Below, in pieces: positions 35,155 through 44,403 of a DNA stretch of 64,000 bases. Both the position numbers and the translations under genes were made by a program. Source of the DNA: Lachnospiraceae bacterium (GTDB lineage: Bacteria; Bacillota; Clostridia; Lachnospirales; Lachnospiraceae); NCBI GenBank assembly GCA_017387565.1, contig JAFOEY010000018.1:43374-107373 (forward strand), read 5' to 3'. Each line of letters opens with the position of its first letter. Position 1 is the stretch's first letter. Under the pieces are notes generated by a model, which was given only the letters and a program-made list of their open reading frames with translations, did not search any database and was not told the origin of the DNA.

Positions 35155-36099
35155 CTATTCCATCCGCGTCGCGCGAACATTGCTTTCAAACATCCGATTA
35201 AAACCAAGCCAGCCGGTTTCTTCGGTACTGTTCATCAGTTCGGTAAAGGTTTCCATCTTGGCATCAGTATTGTCGGCAAAATTCAATGCCATTGCCTCTA
35301 CCAGCGCCGGTTTTTTAGGGGAACCGTATTCTAATTCTCCGTGATGGGCCAAAATGCAGTGTTTTAATTCACCGAGTAAAACGGGCGGAAATCCGGGAAT
35401 AGTCTTTGCGGCTTCACTGACCATTTCACTTCCAATCACAATATGTCCTAATAAATTTCCGTCATCGGTGTAATCGTTCATCGGAAAAGGTGATAATTCC
35501 TTTGTTTTTCCAATATCATGACAAATTGCAGCGGTCAAAAGTAAATCCCTGTTCAAAACCGGATATCTCGTGCAATAAAAGATACACAACTCTGCCACGC
35601 TCAGGGTATGATGCAGCAATCCTCCCACAAAACCATGATGAACAGCCTTTGCCGCCGATGAGTAGCAGAATTGTTTTGCAAAATCAGCATCCTTGATAAA
35701 AAAATACTCCAATAGCTGTTTGCAGTATGTATTTTCAACTGAACCGATGATTTCCTTTAAGCGAGCAAACATCTCATCAATATTAAAAGGAGTCATGGGA
35801 AGATATTCCGCAGGATTATATTCGCCTTCATGACACTTTCTTACGCGTTTTACATTGACCTGCATCACGTTATTAAAAACAGTAATATCGCCATGAATTT
35901 CTACGAAATCCAATGCATCAAATTCATCAATCCCGCCGCTGTACGGATCCCAGATCTTTGCATCCATGGTTCCTGTCTTGTCCTGCAAAATCACACTTTC
36001 GTAGGGTTTTCCGTTTTTTGTCACAGCAGATTGTTTATGCTTACACATATATATTTCGTTTACTCTGTCACCATCGTGATAATCTTTTAAATATTTCAT
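35155..36099 (-). CDS. OB-fold plus HD-domain 3'-5' exoribonuclease (YhaM-like)
   Basis: A 314-residue protein. An N-terminal OB-fold (about 8-95, with I-L-Q-D-K-T-G-T-M-D-A-K) is followed by an HD phosphohydrolase domain with H-H-T-L-S-V near 160 and I-C-H-D-I-G-K near 192 and a further His in L-A-H-H. This order matches YhaM, a Mn-dependent 3'-5' exoribonuclease of Firmicutes (usual length about 314). I start it at ATG 36099, which has GGAG four bases upstream, not at 36132. Both neighbours end in dispersed-repeat DNA. Confidence 0.88.
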   Translation of the reverse strand: MKYLKDYHDGDRVNEIYMCKHKQSAVTKNGKPYESVILQDKTGTMDAKIWDPYSGGIDEFDALDFVEIHGDITVFNNVMQVNVKRVRKCHEGEYNPAEYLPMTPFNIDEMFARLKEIIGSVENTYCKQLLEYFFIKDADFAKQFCYSSAAKAVHHGFVGGLLHHTLSVAELCIFYCTRYPVLNRDLLLTAAICHDIGKTKELSPFPMNDYTDDGNLLGHIVIGSEMVSEAAKTIPGFPPVLLGELKHCILAHHGELEYGSPKKPALVEAMALNFADNTDAKMETFTELMNSTEETGWLGFNRMFESNVRATRME

Positions 36100-36282
36100 T
36101 TTACTCCATTCTGTTGTCTTCATGAGCAACATTTATTATATTGATTAAATTACATTTTTATAGATTTTGCTATAAAAACAATCTTCTTTCTTATAAACAT
36201 CATTTGCTTTTACTTAGCATTCAGGCAGATTTGGTAGCTATATTGTTAATAAGCCATTGCCATTATAAATACCATTATAATA

Positions 36283-36394
36283 ATGATGTTGGGGTCAAAA
36301 GGTATTTTGACCCCATGATACCAACGGATTGCTACGCACTTTGTGCTCTCGCAATCCTAAAACATTCGAAATCCGCCCTGATCGGGCTACTTTA
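36283..36394. repeat. Dispersed multi-hairpin repeat, well-preserved copy
   Basis: It contains a perfect 10-bp stem GGGGTCAAAA/TTTTGACCCC with loop GGTA (36291-36314), then GGATTGC/GCAATCC with an inner GCAC/GTGC (36326-36357), then AATCCGCCCTGATCGGGC. Its end supplies the TAG stop of the HtrA-like gene at 36,387-36,389, so that gene reads into the repeat. Confidence 0.88.
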
Positions 36395-37712
36395 CTTTCG
36401 GCCGGATTTCAGTTTCCGTTGTGACATATTTTTCTCCGTCATATCGGGCAATCTTAATCCTTGCAAAATCGTCCACGGACAAATTATCCAGGCAGTTCAT
36501 ATAATCTGTCAGACTCTTAATCTCTGCATCATTGATGGCAATGACCACATCAGCATTGTTAATTCCGCCGTCAAAAGCCGGTGATCCCGAATCCACTTCA
36601 GTCACATAAACACCGTACGGAATTTTTTGTGCATTATGAATCTCCCCGGTTACCGAAGCTCCATGAATTCCCAGATAAATCCGGTCTTCTTCATTAGAGA
36701 GTTTCTCTATCAGTTTCTTAATATCAGAAATACCAAAACAAGCCAAAAGAGCACCACTTGCTGCCGAAGATGATTCGGAGGTAATGACACCAATTAGTTT
36801 TCCGGATGTATTCACAATAATTCCGCTGGAATTGGTTTCGCTGTCCGTGATATCTGTAGTCAGAACATTGTAATGATAATCCGCATAAGAAATTTCTTTT
36901 TGATTCGATGTAACAATACCATAACAGATAGAACCGCTCTGACCTAAGGGACTACCAACTGCCACAACCGGTCTGCCGACAATATTGGCTTTCTTTGAGT
37001 TTGCCAATTCTATTGCTTCCTGACTATTCCACTGTTCATTAGATAAGCTACTTTTGGCAACCGTGAATATTCCCAGTCCCGTATCCGGATCCGAACGTAA
37101 AAGGTTCGCATCCACGGTATTCTTTCCGCTAAATGTGACGGTATAGCTTTCCGCATCGGGAAGACCATTGACATCTGCCACAATATATAAAGCTTTTTCA
37201 TTTTTAGCAACAATAACACCTGAAGTCTCATTTGTATTTTCCACTTCATTTAAAAACCAGTCCATATCCGTAGATACTCCTGTAACGACCACAATCGCCT
37301 GAGAAGCTTCCATAGCAACCTTATACAAAGCATCGTAGGCCGCCTGATAGGTCTTGATTGCCAAATCCTTATCGCTGACTTCCTGCTGAATCTGTTCCGT
37401 AATCTGCTCGTTAATCTGTGAGTTAAACTGTTCTTCTAACTCTGCATCTTCTTGTTCAACAAGTTCATCCGTCAAAAGCTCTTCCGGACTGATTTCATCT
37501 TCCGTCTCTGGCAGTTCAATCTTGGTAATCTCTTCCGGCGACAGCTTTTTGCTGATAATCGGCTCCAAAAGTAAAAAAGTCAGACATGCAATAAATCCAA
37601 ATGCAACTGCACTGACTATGGTAACCATGGATTTTTTAAACAGCTTCCTTTTATTGACCGGTTTCTTTTTTATTGTCTCATTCACAAAGGAATAGGATTC
37701 TTTTTCGTCCAT
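36387..37712 (-). CDS. HtrA-like (S1C) protein with degenerate catalytic triad and PDZ domain
   Basis: A 441-residue protein: short cytoplasmic N-terminus, one membrane helix (about 30-52), an acidic Glu/Gln linker, a trypsin-like domain (about 125-330) and a C-terminal PDZ domain (about 345-435). In place of the His of T-N-x-H-V there is A-D-V, and D-x-A-V becomes T-G-L-G-I, so His and Asp of the triad are lost; only N-S-S-G keeps a serine. It is therefore likely an inactive, membrane-anchored PDZ adaptor. Its stop codon lies in the dispersed repeat, so the last residues could be repeat-derived. GAGGG precedes the ATG. Confidence 0.85.
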   Translation of the reverse strand: MDEKESYSFVNETIKKKPVNKRKLFKKSMVTIVSAVAFGFIACLTFLLLEPIISKKLSPEEITKIELPETEDEISPEELLTDELVEQEDAELEEQFNSQINEQITEQIQQEVSDKDLAIKTYQAAYDALYKVAMEASQAIVVVTGVSTDMDWFLNEVENTNETSGVIVAKNEKALYIVADVNGLPDAESYTVTFSGKNTVDANLLRSDPDTGLGIFTVAKSSLSNEQWNSQEAIELANSKKANIVGRPVVAVGSPLGQSGSICYGIVTSNQKEISYADYHYNVLTTDITDSETNSSGIIVNTSGKLIGVITSESSSAASGALLACFGISDIKKLIEKLSNEEDRIYLGIHGASVTGEIHNAQKIPYGVYVTEVDSGSPAFDGGINNADVVIAINDAEIKSLTDYMNCLDNLSVDDFARIKIARYDGEKYVTTETEIRPKVK

Positions 37713-37773
37713 TTTTTACCCTCTTTCTTTTCAGTTTCAGTATATCGGATGAGCCTTTTATTGTAAAGGTTCG

Positions 37774-37808
37774 TTGGCTTTTTTTCTGATGTATGCTATA
37801 CTTTTGCC
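37774..37808 (+). promoter_or_regulatory. Promoter placing the start of transcription at the mutS2 ATG
   Basis: TTGGCT (37774-37779), 17-bp spacer, TATACT (37797-37802) with TG one base upstream. Six bases later is the A of the ATG at 37809, so the message would begin at the start codon. There is no Shine-Dalgarno sequence upstream. Confidence 0.65.
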
Positions 37809-40181
37809 ATGAATAAAAAAACGTTTCGTATATTAGAATTTGATAAGATAATTGAACAATTGGCAACCCATGCAGATTCGGAACCGGGCAGGCGCCTTTG
37901 CTTACGTCTGACTCCAAAATCAGACCCGGAAAAGATTGGTATTTTGCAAAAACAGACTGCCGATGCCCTGGCGCGTCTGTTACGCAATGGCTCTACTTCC
38001 TTTGGAAACAATAAAGATATTGCATTTATTACCAAACACCTATCCATCGGTGGCAGTCTCAATTCCGAGGAATTACTGCTCTTGGCCGGACTTTTGGAAA
38101 ATGTTGCCAGAGTAAAGCATTATAATCGCAGTGATCGAACTGAAGAATTTATGGATTCTTTAACCGAATACTTTGATGGTCTCGAACCTCTTTCCAATCT
38201 GAGCGCAGAGGTACGCAGATGCATTCTCGGACCCGATGAGTTTTCCGATGATGCTTCGCCCACGCTAAAAGATATCCGGAGAAAAATCAACCAGACGGGC
38301 GATAAAATCCACAGCCAGCTCAATTCCATGGTCAATGGCTCTTTGCGGACATATCTGATGGATGCTGTTATCACTATGCGTAACAACCGGTATTGTCTTC
38401 CGGTCAAAGCGGAATACAAAAGTCAGGTTCCCGGCATGGTTCATGACCAGTCTTCCACCGGCTCAACCTTTTTTATCGAGCCCGCATCTGTTGTGGATTT
38501 AAATAACAAATTGAAAGAGTTAGCATCTGCTGAAAAAGAGGAAATTGAAAAAATTCTTACGAATCTTTCTGCTGAATTTATGCCGTATGCAGAGACCATC
38601 GGTGAAAATGCAAGACTGATGACCCGGCTTGACTTTATTTTTGCCAAAGGAAAACTCGCTTTGGAGCAGAATGCCACGGAGCCTGTTTTTTCGGACAAAA
38701 AAATAATCCGGATTCGTAAAGGCCGTCATCCTTTGCTAAACAAAAAAACCGTGGTTCCGATTGACATTCATTTAGGCGATGGCTTTGAACAGTTAATCAT
38801 TACCGGTCCCAATACGGGCGGTAAAACCGTTTCCCTAAAGACCGTCGGATTATTGACCCTGATGGGACAGGCCGGACTTCACATCCCGGCATTGGACCGC
38901 AGCGAGCTTCGCATCTTTAAAAAGGTTTTTGCAGATATCGGAGATGAACAAAGTATTGAACAGTCACTTTCGACTTTTTCTTCTCATATGACCAATATTG
39001 TTTCCATTCTCCGGGAAGCAGATTCTGACAGTTTATGTCTGTTTGATGAACTCTGTTCCGGAACGGATCCGACCGAAGGAGCGGCACTCGCCATCTCCAT
39101 TCTCACAAGACTGCATAGTCAGGGTATCTTTACCATGGCAACAACGCACTACAGTGAATTAAAGCTTTATGCGATTTCCGGCGACGGCGTGGAAAATGCC
39201 AGCTGTGAATTTGATGTTGAGACCTTATCTCCTACCTACCGTCTGTTAATTGGTATTCCGGGAAAAAGTAATGCTTTTGCCATCTCGCAAAAGCTGGGGC
39301 TTTCTTTGGACATCATTGAAAAAGCAAAAGAACAGCTTTCGAGTGAAGACAAGAGTTTTGAAGATGTTTTGGCCGATTTAGAGAAAAACCGCAGGACTAT
39401 TGAAAAAGAACAGATTGAAATTGATACCTATAAAAAAGAAATATCCGCTTTAAAAGAACAATTACAAAAGCAGCAGGAAAAAGCGGATGCGGCTCGTGAA
39501 CGGATTTTAAAAGACGCCAACGAAGAGGCTCGTGAGATTTTGCAACAGGCCAAAGATGTCGCAGATGAAACGATCCGCAATTTCCACAAATACGGTTCTG
39601 CCACACCAATGAAGGAAATGGAAAAGCAGCGTCAGAAAGTCGGTGCGGAAATCGCCAAAAAGAATGCCAAACTTTCTATAAAACCGCAGTCTAAGCCCGT
39701 CGGTTCCCTGACTGCAAAAGATATCTCTACCGGTCAGAAGGTAAAGGTACATTCTCTGGGTGTGGAAGGATATGTAGTTTCTATGCCCGACACAAAAGGC
39801 AACCTTTTTGTACAATGCGGCATTATCAAATCCAAGGTTAATATCCGGGATTTATCCCTGTCGCAGGAAGAAGACATTACCGTTCCTGCCAGATTAAAAT
39901 CCCAAAGTTCCAAAATCAAGATGTCCAAAAGTCTTTCTGTTTCCACAGAAATCAATCTGTTAGGTATGACCTGCGATGAAGCGATATCCGCCCTGGATAA
40001 ATATCTGGATGATGCCTATGTTGCGCATCTTCCCAGTGTCCGGATTGTTCACGGCAAAGGAACCGGTGCTCTTAGAAAAGCGGTTTCCGACCATTTAAGA
40101 CGGCAGTCCTACATCAAATCCTTCCGACTGGGCGAATTTGGCGAAGGAGATGCCGGAGTTACGATTGCTGAGTTTAAATAA
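37809..40181 (+). CDS. mutS2: MutS2 endonuclease/ribosome-rescue protein
   Basis: A 790-residue protein of normal MutS2 length. The MutS-type ATPase lies at about 320-510 (T-G-P-N-T-G-G-K-T; Walker B C-L-F-D-E-L; E-G-A-A-L dimer loop), a long coiled coil at about 520-620, a KOW-like segment (about 635-690) and a C-terminal Smr nuclease domain (about 715-790, with I-V-H-G-K-G-T-G-A-L-R). In Firmicutes MutS2 binds collided ribosomes and suppresses homologous recombination. The ATG has no ribosome binding site but lies at the expected transcription start, suggesting leaderless translation. An alternative start further downstream is not obvious because the N-terminus matches the family closely. 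Confidence 0.96.
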   Translation: MNKKTFRILEFDKIIEQLATHADSEPGRRLCLRLTPKSDPEKIGILQKQTADALARLLRNGSTSFGNNKDIAFITKHLSIGGSLNSEELLLLAGLLENVARVKHYNRSDRTEEFMDSLTEYFDGLEPLSNLSAEVRRCILGPDEFSDDASPTLKDIRRKINQTGDKIHSQLNSMVNGSLRTYLMDAVITMRNNRYCLPVKAEYKSQVPGMVHDQSSTGSTFFIEPASVVDLNNKLKELASAEKEEIEKILTNLSAEFMPYAETIGENARLMTRLDFIFAKGKLALEQNATEPVFSDKKIIRIRKGRHPLLNKKTVVPIDIHLGDGFEQLIITGPNTGGKTVSLKTVGLLTLMGQAGLHIPALDRSELRIFKKVFADIGDEQSIEQSLSTFSSHMTNIVSILREADSDSLCLFDELCSGTDPTEGAALAISILTRLHSQGIFTMATTHYSELKLYAISGDGVENASCEFDVETLSPTYRLLIGIPGKSNAFAISQKLGLSLDIIEKAKEQLSSEDKSFEDVLADLEKNRRTIEKEQIEIDTYKKEISALKEQLQKQQEKADAARERILKDANEEAREILQQAKDVADETIRNFHKYGSATPMKEMEKQRQKVGAEIAKKNAKLSIKPQSKPVGSLTAKDISTGQKVKVHSLGVEGYVVSMPDTKGNLFVQCGIIKSKVNIRDLSLSQEEDITVPARLKSQSSKIKMSKSLSVSTEINLLGMTCDEAISALDKYLDDAYVAHLPSVRIVHGKGTGALRKAVSDHLRRQSYIKSFRLGEFGEGDAGVTIAEFK

Positions 40182-40307
40182 CTTATATTAAGCATTTTTA
40201 TATATTCATATTGTATTTTATAAACTTTTGAGCAATCAAATTATTTTTTGTCACATACATCAAACGATGACAGCTTCAAAGATTTATTTGAAATACGGAG
40301 GTAAGCA

Positions 40308-41027
40308 ATGGCTAACAAACAAAAAATTTTAATTGTAGATGACGATGAAAATATAGCAGAATTAATTTCTTTGTATCTGACCAAAGAATGTTTTGAAACA
40401 CAAATTGTTTACGATGGAGAATCTGCTCTGGATGCTGTCAAAAGCTTTGATCCCAATCTGATTATCCTGGATCTGATGCTTCCGGGCATGGATGGCTATC
40501 AGGTATGCCGTGAAGTTCGTATGACTTCCACCGTGCCAATTATTATGCTTTCGGCAAAAGGTGAGATTTTTGATAAAGTTTTAGGTCTGGAGCTGGGTGC
40601 CGATGACTATATGGAAAAACCTTTCGATTCCAAAGAACTGGTTGCCAGAGTAAAAGCAGTGCTGAGACGTTTTAAAAATACCACTGTCTCTGTTGCAGAA
40701 TCCACTCCTACTCCAAGTACCAAAGTCAAAAAAGTAGAATACCCGGACTTAACTATTAATCTGACCAATTATTCTGTGACATACAAAGGAAAAAGTCTGG
40801 AAATGCCCCCCAAGGAACTGGAATTATTATATTTTCTTGCTTCTTCACCCAATCAGGTATTTACCAGGGAACAACTCTTAGACCAAATCTGGGGCTATGA
40901 ATACATCGGTGACACAAGAACCGTGGATGTCCATATCAAAAGACTTCGAGAAAAAATTCGGGATCATGAATCCTGGAGACTATCTACTGTATGGGGAATC
41001 GGATACAAATTCGAGGTACTATTATGA
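40308..41027 (+). CDS. OmpR/PhoB-family response regulator
   Basis: A 239-residue regulator. The receiver domain (1-120) has acidic D-D-D-E near 12, the phosphorylated Asp in L-I-I-L-D-L-M-L-P (about 54), T/S in M-L-S-A-K and Lys in M-E-K-P-F. The winged-helix C-terminal domain (about 145-238) contains E-L-L-Y-F-L and V-D-V-H-I-K-R-L-R. GGAGG lies eight bases before the ATG. The histidine kinase overlaps its stop by four bases, so it is their joint output regulator. Targets are unknown. Confidence 0.95.
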   Translation: MANKQKILIVDDDENIAELISLYLTKECFETQIVYDGESALDAVKSFDPNLIILDLMLPGMDGYQVCREVRMTSTVPIIMLSAKGEIFDKVLGLELGADDYMEKPFDSKELVARVKAVLRRFKNTTVSVAESTPTPSTKVKKVEYPDLTINLTNYSVTYKGKSLEMPPKELELLYFLASSPNQVFTREQLLDQIWGYEYIGDTRTVDVHIKRLREKIRDHESWRLSTVWGIGYKFEVLL

Positions 41028-42451
41028 GAAAAACACTTTTTCTGAAATTTTTATTAGCGTATATTATTTTCGGTTGCTTCGGCTTTATTGCCGTTGCGAC
41101 CGTTTCTTCTGCGCTGACAGTGGATCATGAAACCAAACGAACGGCAGAGCTGTATTACCGGGAAGCATCTACAATTTCAAAAACCTATGCGAGCGATTTA
41201 TACAATAATCAGATTACCATTGAAAGTGCATATTCCCAACTAAATACATTATCAGCCTATTTAGATGCAGATATCTGGATTGTAAATCCTTCCGGAACCG
41301 TGGTTGTAAATTCCTTAAATCTGCCAGATCTGTCAAATCCTCAGGTTATTAAGGATTTTGATCCTTCCGTTACTGCATCCTCCTATTATGTTAAAGATAA
41401 TTTTTTCAATCAATATAACAAAGAAATGTTAACGGTTTTTACCCCGATTACTTCCAATTATAAAATCAAAGGTTATGTCATCATTCTTCAGCCGATGGAT
41501 ACACTAAGAAGCCGCAGTGACAGTTATCTAAGTATCACATATATCACACTGGTGGTCTTACTGTTTCTGTCTTTAATCATTTTGATTTTCTTTACGGAAG
41601 TTTTCTATATTCCTTTAAAGAAAATCATTTATGCAACAGAACAATATGCTGACGGAAACATGCATCATGAGTTTTCCGTAGACAGCAATGACGAACTGGG
41701 ATATCTTGCCGGCTCACTCAGTTATATGGCTAGTGAAATTGCCCGTTCTGAGGATAATCAGAAAAAGTTCGTTGCCAATGTTTCTCACGACTTCCGTTCT
41801 CCGTTAACTTCCATCCGCGGTTATCTGGAAGCAATGATTGACGGAACCATTCCGCAAGAACTGCATGAGAAATATTTGAAAATAGTTTTAAATGAAACAG
41901 AACGATTAACAAAGCTCACAAATTCCCTGTTAACTTTAAATAATCTGAATACCAAGGGAATGGTTTTGGAACTATCGGATTTTAATATTAATCAGGTCAT
42001 TCACAAAACCGTAGATACGTTTGAAGGAACCTGTCGAAAAAAACAGATCTCCATAGACCTCATTCTCACAGGAGAAGAAATGTTTGTTCATGCCGATATT
42101 GATAAAATACAGCAGGTATTATATAACCTTTTGGACAATGCGATAAAATTCTCACATTCCAATTCAACCATTACTATAGAAACAAAATTGAAACATAATA
42201 AATTGTTCGTATCGGTAAAAGATACCGGTATCGGCATTCCGAAAGAAAGCCTAAATCTTATTTTTGACCGCTTCTATAAGACAGATCTGTCACGTGGTAA
42301 AGATAAGAAGGGAACCGGTCTCGGTCTATCCATTACCAAAGAAATCATTCACTCCCACGGTGAAAACATCAATGTTGTCAGCACGGAAGGAGTCGGAACC
42401 GAATTTATCTTTTCTCTGGCACCCTCTGACATAGACGAAGATGATGAGTAA
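41024..42451 (+). CDS. Sensor histidine kinase
   Basis: A 475-residue kinase. Two membrane helices (about 10-30 and 170-190) enclose an extracellular sensor of about 140 residues. Then come HAMP (about 190-245), DHp with V-S-H-D-F-R-S-P-L (about 258) and HATPase with N-L-L-D-N-A-I-K-F, D-T-G-I-G-I and G-T-G-L-G-L. The ATG overlaps the regulator's stop codon (ATGA). A frame upstream of 41024 continues into the regulator gene and is not used. The signal sensed cannot be read from the sequence. Confidence 0.94.
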   Translation: MRKTLFLKFLLAYIIFGCFGFIAVATVSSALTVDHETKRTAELYYREASTISKTYASDLYNNQITIESAYSQLNTLSAYLDADIWIVNPSGTVVVNSLNLPDLSNPQVIKDFDPSVTASSYYVKDNFFNQYNKEMLTVFTPITSNYKIKGYVIILQPMDTLRSRSDSYLSITYITLVVLLFLSLIILIFFTEVFYIPLKKIIYATEQYADGNMHHEFSVDSNDELGYLAGSLSYMASEIARSEDNQKKFVANVSHDFRSPLTSIRGYLEAMIDGTIPQELHEKYLKIVLNETERLTKLTNSLLTLNNLNTKGMVLELSDFNINQVIHKTVDTFEGTCRKKQISIDLILTGEEMFVHADIDKIQQVLYNLLDNAIKFSHSNSTITIETKLKHNKLFVSVKDTGIGIPKESLNLIFDRFYKTDLSRGKDKKGTGLGLSITKEIIHSHGENINVVSTEGVGTEFIFSLAPSDIDEDDE

Positions 42452-42487
42452 ACACTTTTATTATTCACAACTTTAAGGACACAGCAA

Positions 42488-42712
42488 GTCGTCCAAGCAG
42501 AAAATGATATATCTTTGCCGCCGGCTTTTACGAGGTTTTGTGACTTTCTTAGCGGCATGGTGAACAAAAGGAATGCCCGGTTTCAACTGTCTGAAGACGA
42601 AGTCTGAGTTTTGAAACCGGGCATTTAATAATATTTTGTGAGCGTGCCGCTTAGAAAGACTAAAAACCGAAGTACGAGGCGGCAAAGATATATCATTTTC
42701 TGTTTGGACGAC
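42488..42712. repeat. Foldback element, copy 1, between convergent genes
   Basis: Arms at 42488-42522 and 42678-42712 pair over 35 bases with one G-U and no other mismatch. Inside are a second stem (TTTCTTAGCGGCA with TGCCGCTTAGAAA) and a central 15-bp perfect stem AATGCCCGGTTTCAA at 42572-42586/42611-42625 enclosing a 24-base loop with AGAC-GAA-GTCT. It fills the space between the stop codons at 42451 and 42726. No coding potential is evident. Confidence 0.85.
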
Positions 42713-42725
42713 CTACATCCTGCTA

Positions 42726-43223
42726 TTACGTTGTCTTCCAATTCAGCCGATGGAGTTCTCCTTCTAGCTGCATGGATTCAAAATTCTGCTGGCGCAAAGC
42801 TTCATACAAAACGATGGCAACCGAATTAGACAAATTCAGTGACCGGATTGCGGGCTCCATCGGAATCCTTATACAGGTTTCTTCATGTTCTACCAGAATT
42901 TCCTCCGGTATTCCGGCACTTTCTTTTCCAAACATGATAAAATCATCCGGTCCAAAAGTAACGTCAGAATAGACATGTCTGGCTTTGGTTGTTGCCATCC
43001 AGATTTTAGCGCCGGGATTCTCTTTTAAAAAAGTCTCAAAATTCATATAGGTATGAACATCCAGATCTTTCCAATAATCCATTCCCGCTCTTTTTAAAGC
43101 TTTTTCACTCAACGAAAATCCCAACGGCTCAATCAGATGAAGACTTGTACCGGTTGCGACACAAGTTCTGCCGATATTTCCGGTATTGGCCGGGATTTCA
43201 GGCTGATGCAATACGATATTCAT
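42726..43223 (-). CDS. trmL: tRNA (cytidine(34)-2'-O)-methyltransferase TrmL
   Basis: A 165-residue SPOUT methyltransferase of exactly TrmL length. It opens with N-I-V-L-H-Q-P-E-I-P-x-N-T-G-N-I-G-R, the family signature, and contains the knotted SAM site with G-K-E-S-A-G-I-P and S-L-N-L-S-N-S-V near the end. It methylates the wobble base of tRNA-Leu. It follows the aminotransferase gene by one base, so the two are co-transcribed. Confidence 0.95.
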   Translation of the reverse strand: MNIVLHQPEIPANTGNIGRTCVATGTSLHLIEPLGFSLSEKALKRAGMDYWKDLDVHTYMNFETFLKENPGAKIWMATTKARHVYSDVTFGPDDFIMFGKESAGIPEEILVEHEETCIRIPMEPAIRSLNLSNSVAIVLYEALRQQNFESMQLEGELHRLNWKTT

Positions 43224-43224
43224 A

Positions 43225-44403
43225 TTATGCCTGCTCTTTCTCTTTACGAAGTTTTGTTACAAATTCATTTAATCTTCCGATTGCAATCTTTAAATTTTCT
43301 AAAGAATATGCATAGGAAATACGTAAGAATCCTTCCCCACAATCACCAAATGCGGTACCGGGTACAACAGCAACCTTTTGCTCTTCCAAAAATCTGGTTG
43401 CAAATTCTTCACTGGTCATGCCAAACTCTTTGATACAGGGGAATACATAAAATGCCCCATAAGGTTCAAAGCATTCCAGTCCCATCTCCCGAAAAGCATG
43501 CATCAGATAACGACGTCTCTGATTGTATGCTTCGCGCATTTCTGCCACATCATCATCCCCGTTTCGCAAAGCTTCCACTGCAGCATACTGACTGGTCGTG
43601 GGGGCACACATAATTGCAAACTGGTGAATCTTTGTCATCTGCTCAATGATTTCAGCAGGTCCGACTGCATAACCCAGTCTCCATCCGGTCATTGCATAGG
43701 CCTTGGAAAATCCGTTAATTAAAATAGTTCTTTCCTTTAAGCCTTCCAGTGTAGCAATAGAAACATGTTTTTCTTTATATGTAAGTTCTGCATAAATTTC
43801 ATCGGAAATGACATATAAATCGTTTTCGATAATGATGTCTGCAATTGCTTCTAAATCCTTTTTCTCCATGATGGCACCGGTCGGATTATTGGGGAAAGGC
43901 ATAATCAATACCTTTGTCTTAGGTGTAATGGCATCCTTTAATTCCTGCGGTGTCAGGCGAAACTCATTTTCATGTTTCAGGTTAATCGGAACCGGTACTC
44001 CTCCTGCCAGAACGGTACAGGGATTATAAGAAACATAACAGGGCTGGGGAATTAAAACTTCGTCACCCGGATCAAGCATGGCGCGGAGTGCAATATCAAT
44101 TGCTTCCGAACCGCCGACGGTTACAATTACCTGCTTGTTATAATCATAATCCAAATTCTGGCTTCTTTTTAAATAGTTGCATATTTCGATCTTTAATTCC
44201 TTCAGACCGGAATTAGATGTGTAAAATGTACGTCCTTTTTCCAGAGAGTAAATACCCTCATCACGAATATGCCAGGGAGTATCAAAATCCGGCTCACCTA
44301 CGCCAAGTGAAATAGCATCGGGCATTTCATTTACAACATCAAAAAATTTGCGGATTCCTGAAGGTTTGATTTCTCGAATCTGTTTTGATAATGGATCTCT
44401 CAT
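43225..44403 (-). CDS. Class I/II aminotransferase (PLP-dependent)
   Basis: A 392-residue fold-type I aminotransferase. S-L-G-V-G-E-P-D-F-D-T near 35, N-P-x-G-A (N-N-P-T-G-A near 170), the PLP-binding Lys in G-F-S-K-A-Y-A-M-T-G-W-R (about 233) and an R-I-S-Y arginine near 370 are all present. Closest class: aspartate/aromatic-type aminotransferases of Firmicutes; the substrate is not resolved. Its ATG overlaps the stop codon of the Lrp-type regulator (ATGA), which probably controls it in response to an amino acid. Confidence 0.93.
   Translation of the reverse strand: MRDPLSKQIREIKPSGIRKFFDVVNEMPDAISLGVGEPDFDTPWHIRDEGIYSLEKGRTFYTSNSGLKELKIEICNYLKRSQNLDYDYNKQVIVTVGGSEAIDIALRAMLDPGDEVLIPQPCYVSYNPCTVLAGGVPVPINLKHENEFRLTPQELKDAITPKTKVLIMPFPNNPTGAIMEKKDLEAIADIIIENDLYVISDEIYAELTYKEKHVSIATLEGLKERTILINGFSKAYAMTGWRLGYAVGPAEIIEQMTKIHQFAIMCAPTTSQYAAVEALRNGDDDVAEMREAYNQRRRYLMHAFREMGLECFEPYGAFYVFPCIKEFGMTSEEFATRFLEEQKVAVVPGTAFGDCGEGFLRISYAYSLENLKIAIGRLNEFVTKLRKEKEQA

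Noticed and set aside
42488-42712. Short ORFs across the foldback element (for example plus strand 42,638-42,829)
   Set aside because: They change frame and sequence between the two copies and run into a neighbouring gene on the other strand; the conserved signal is the stem structure, not protein.
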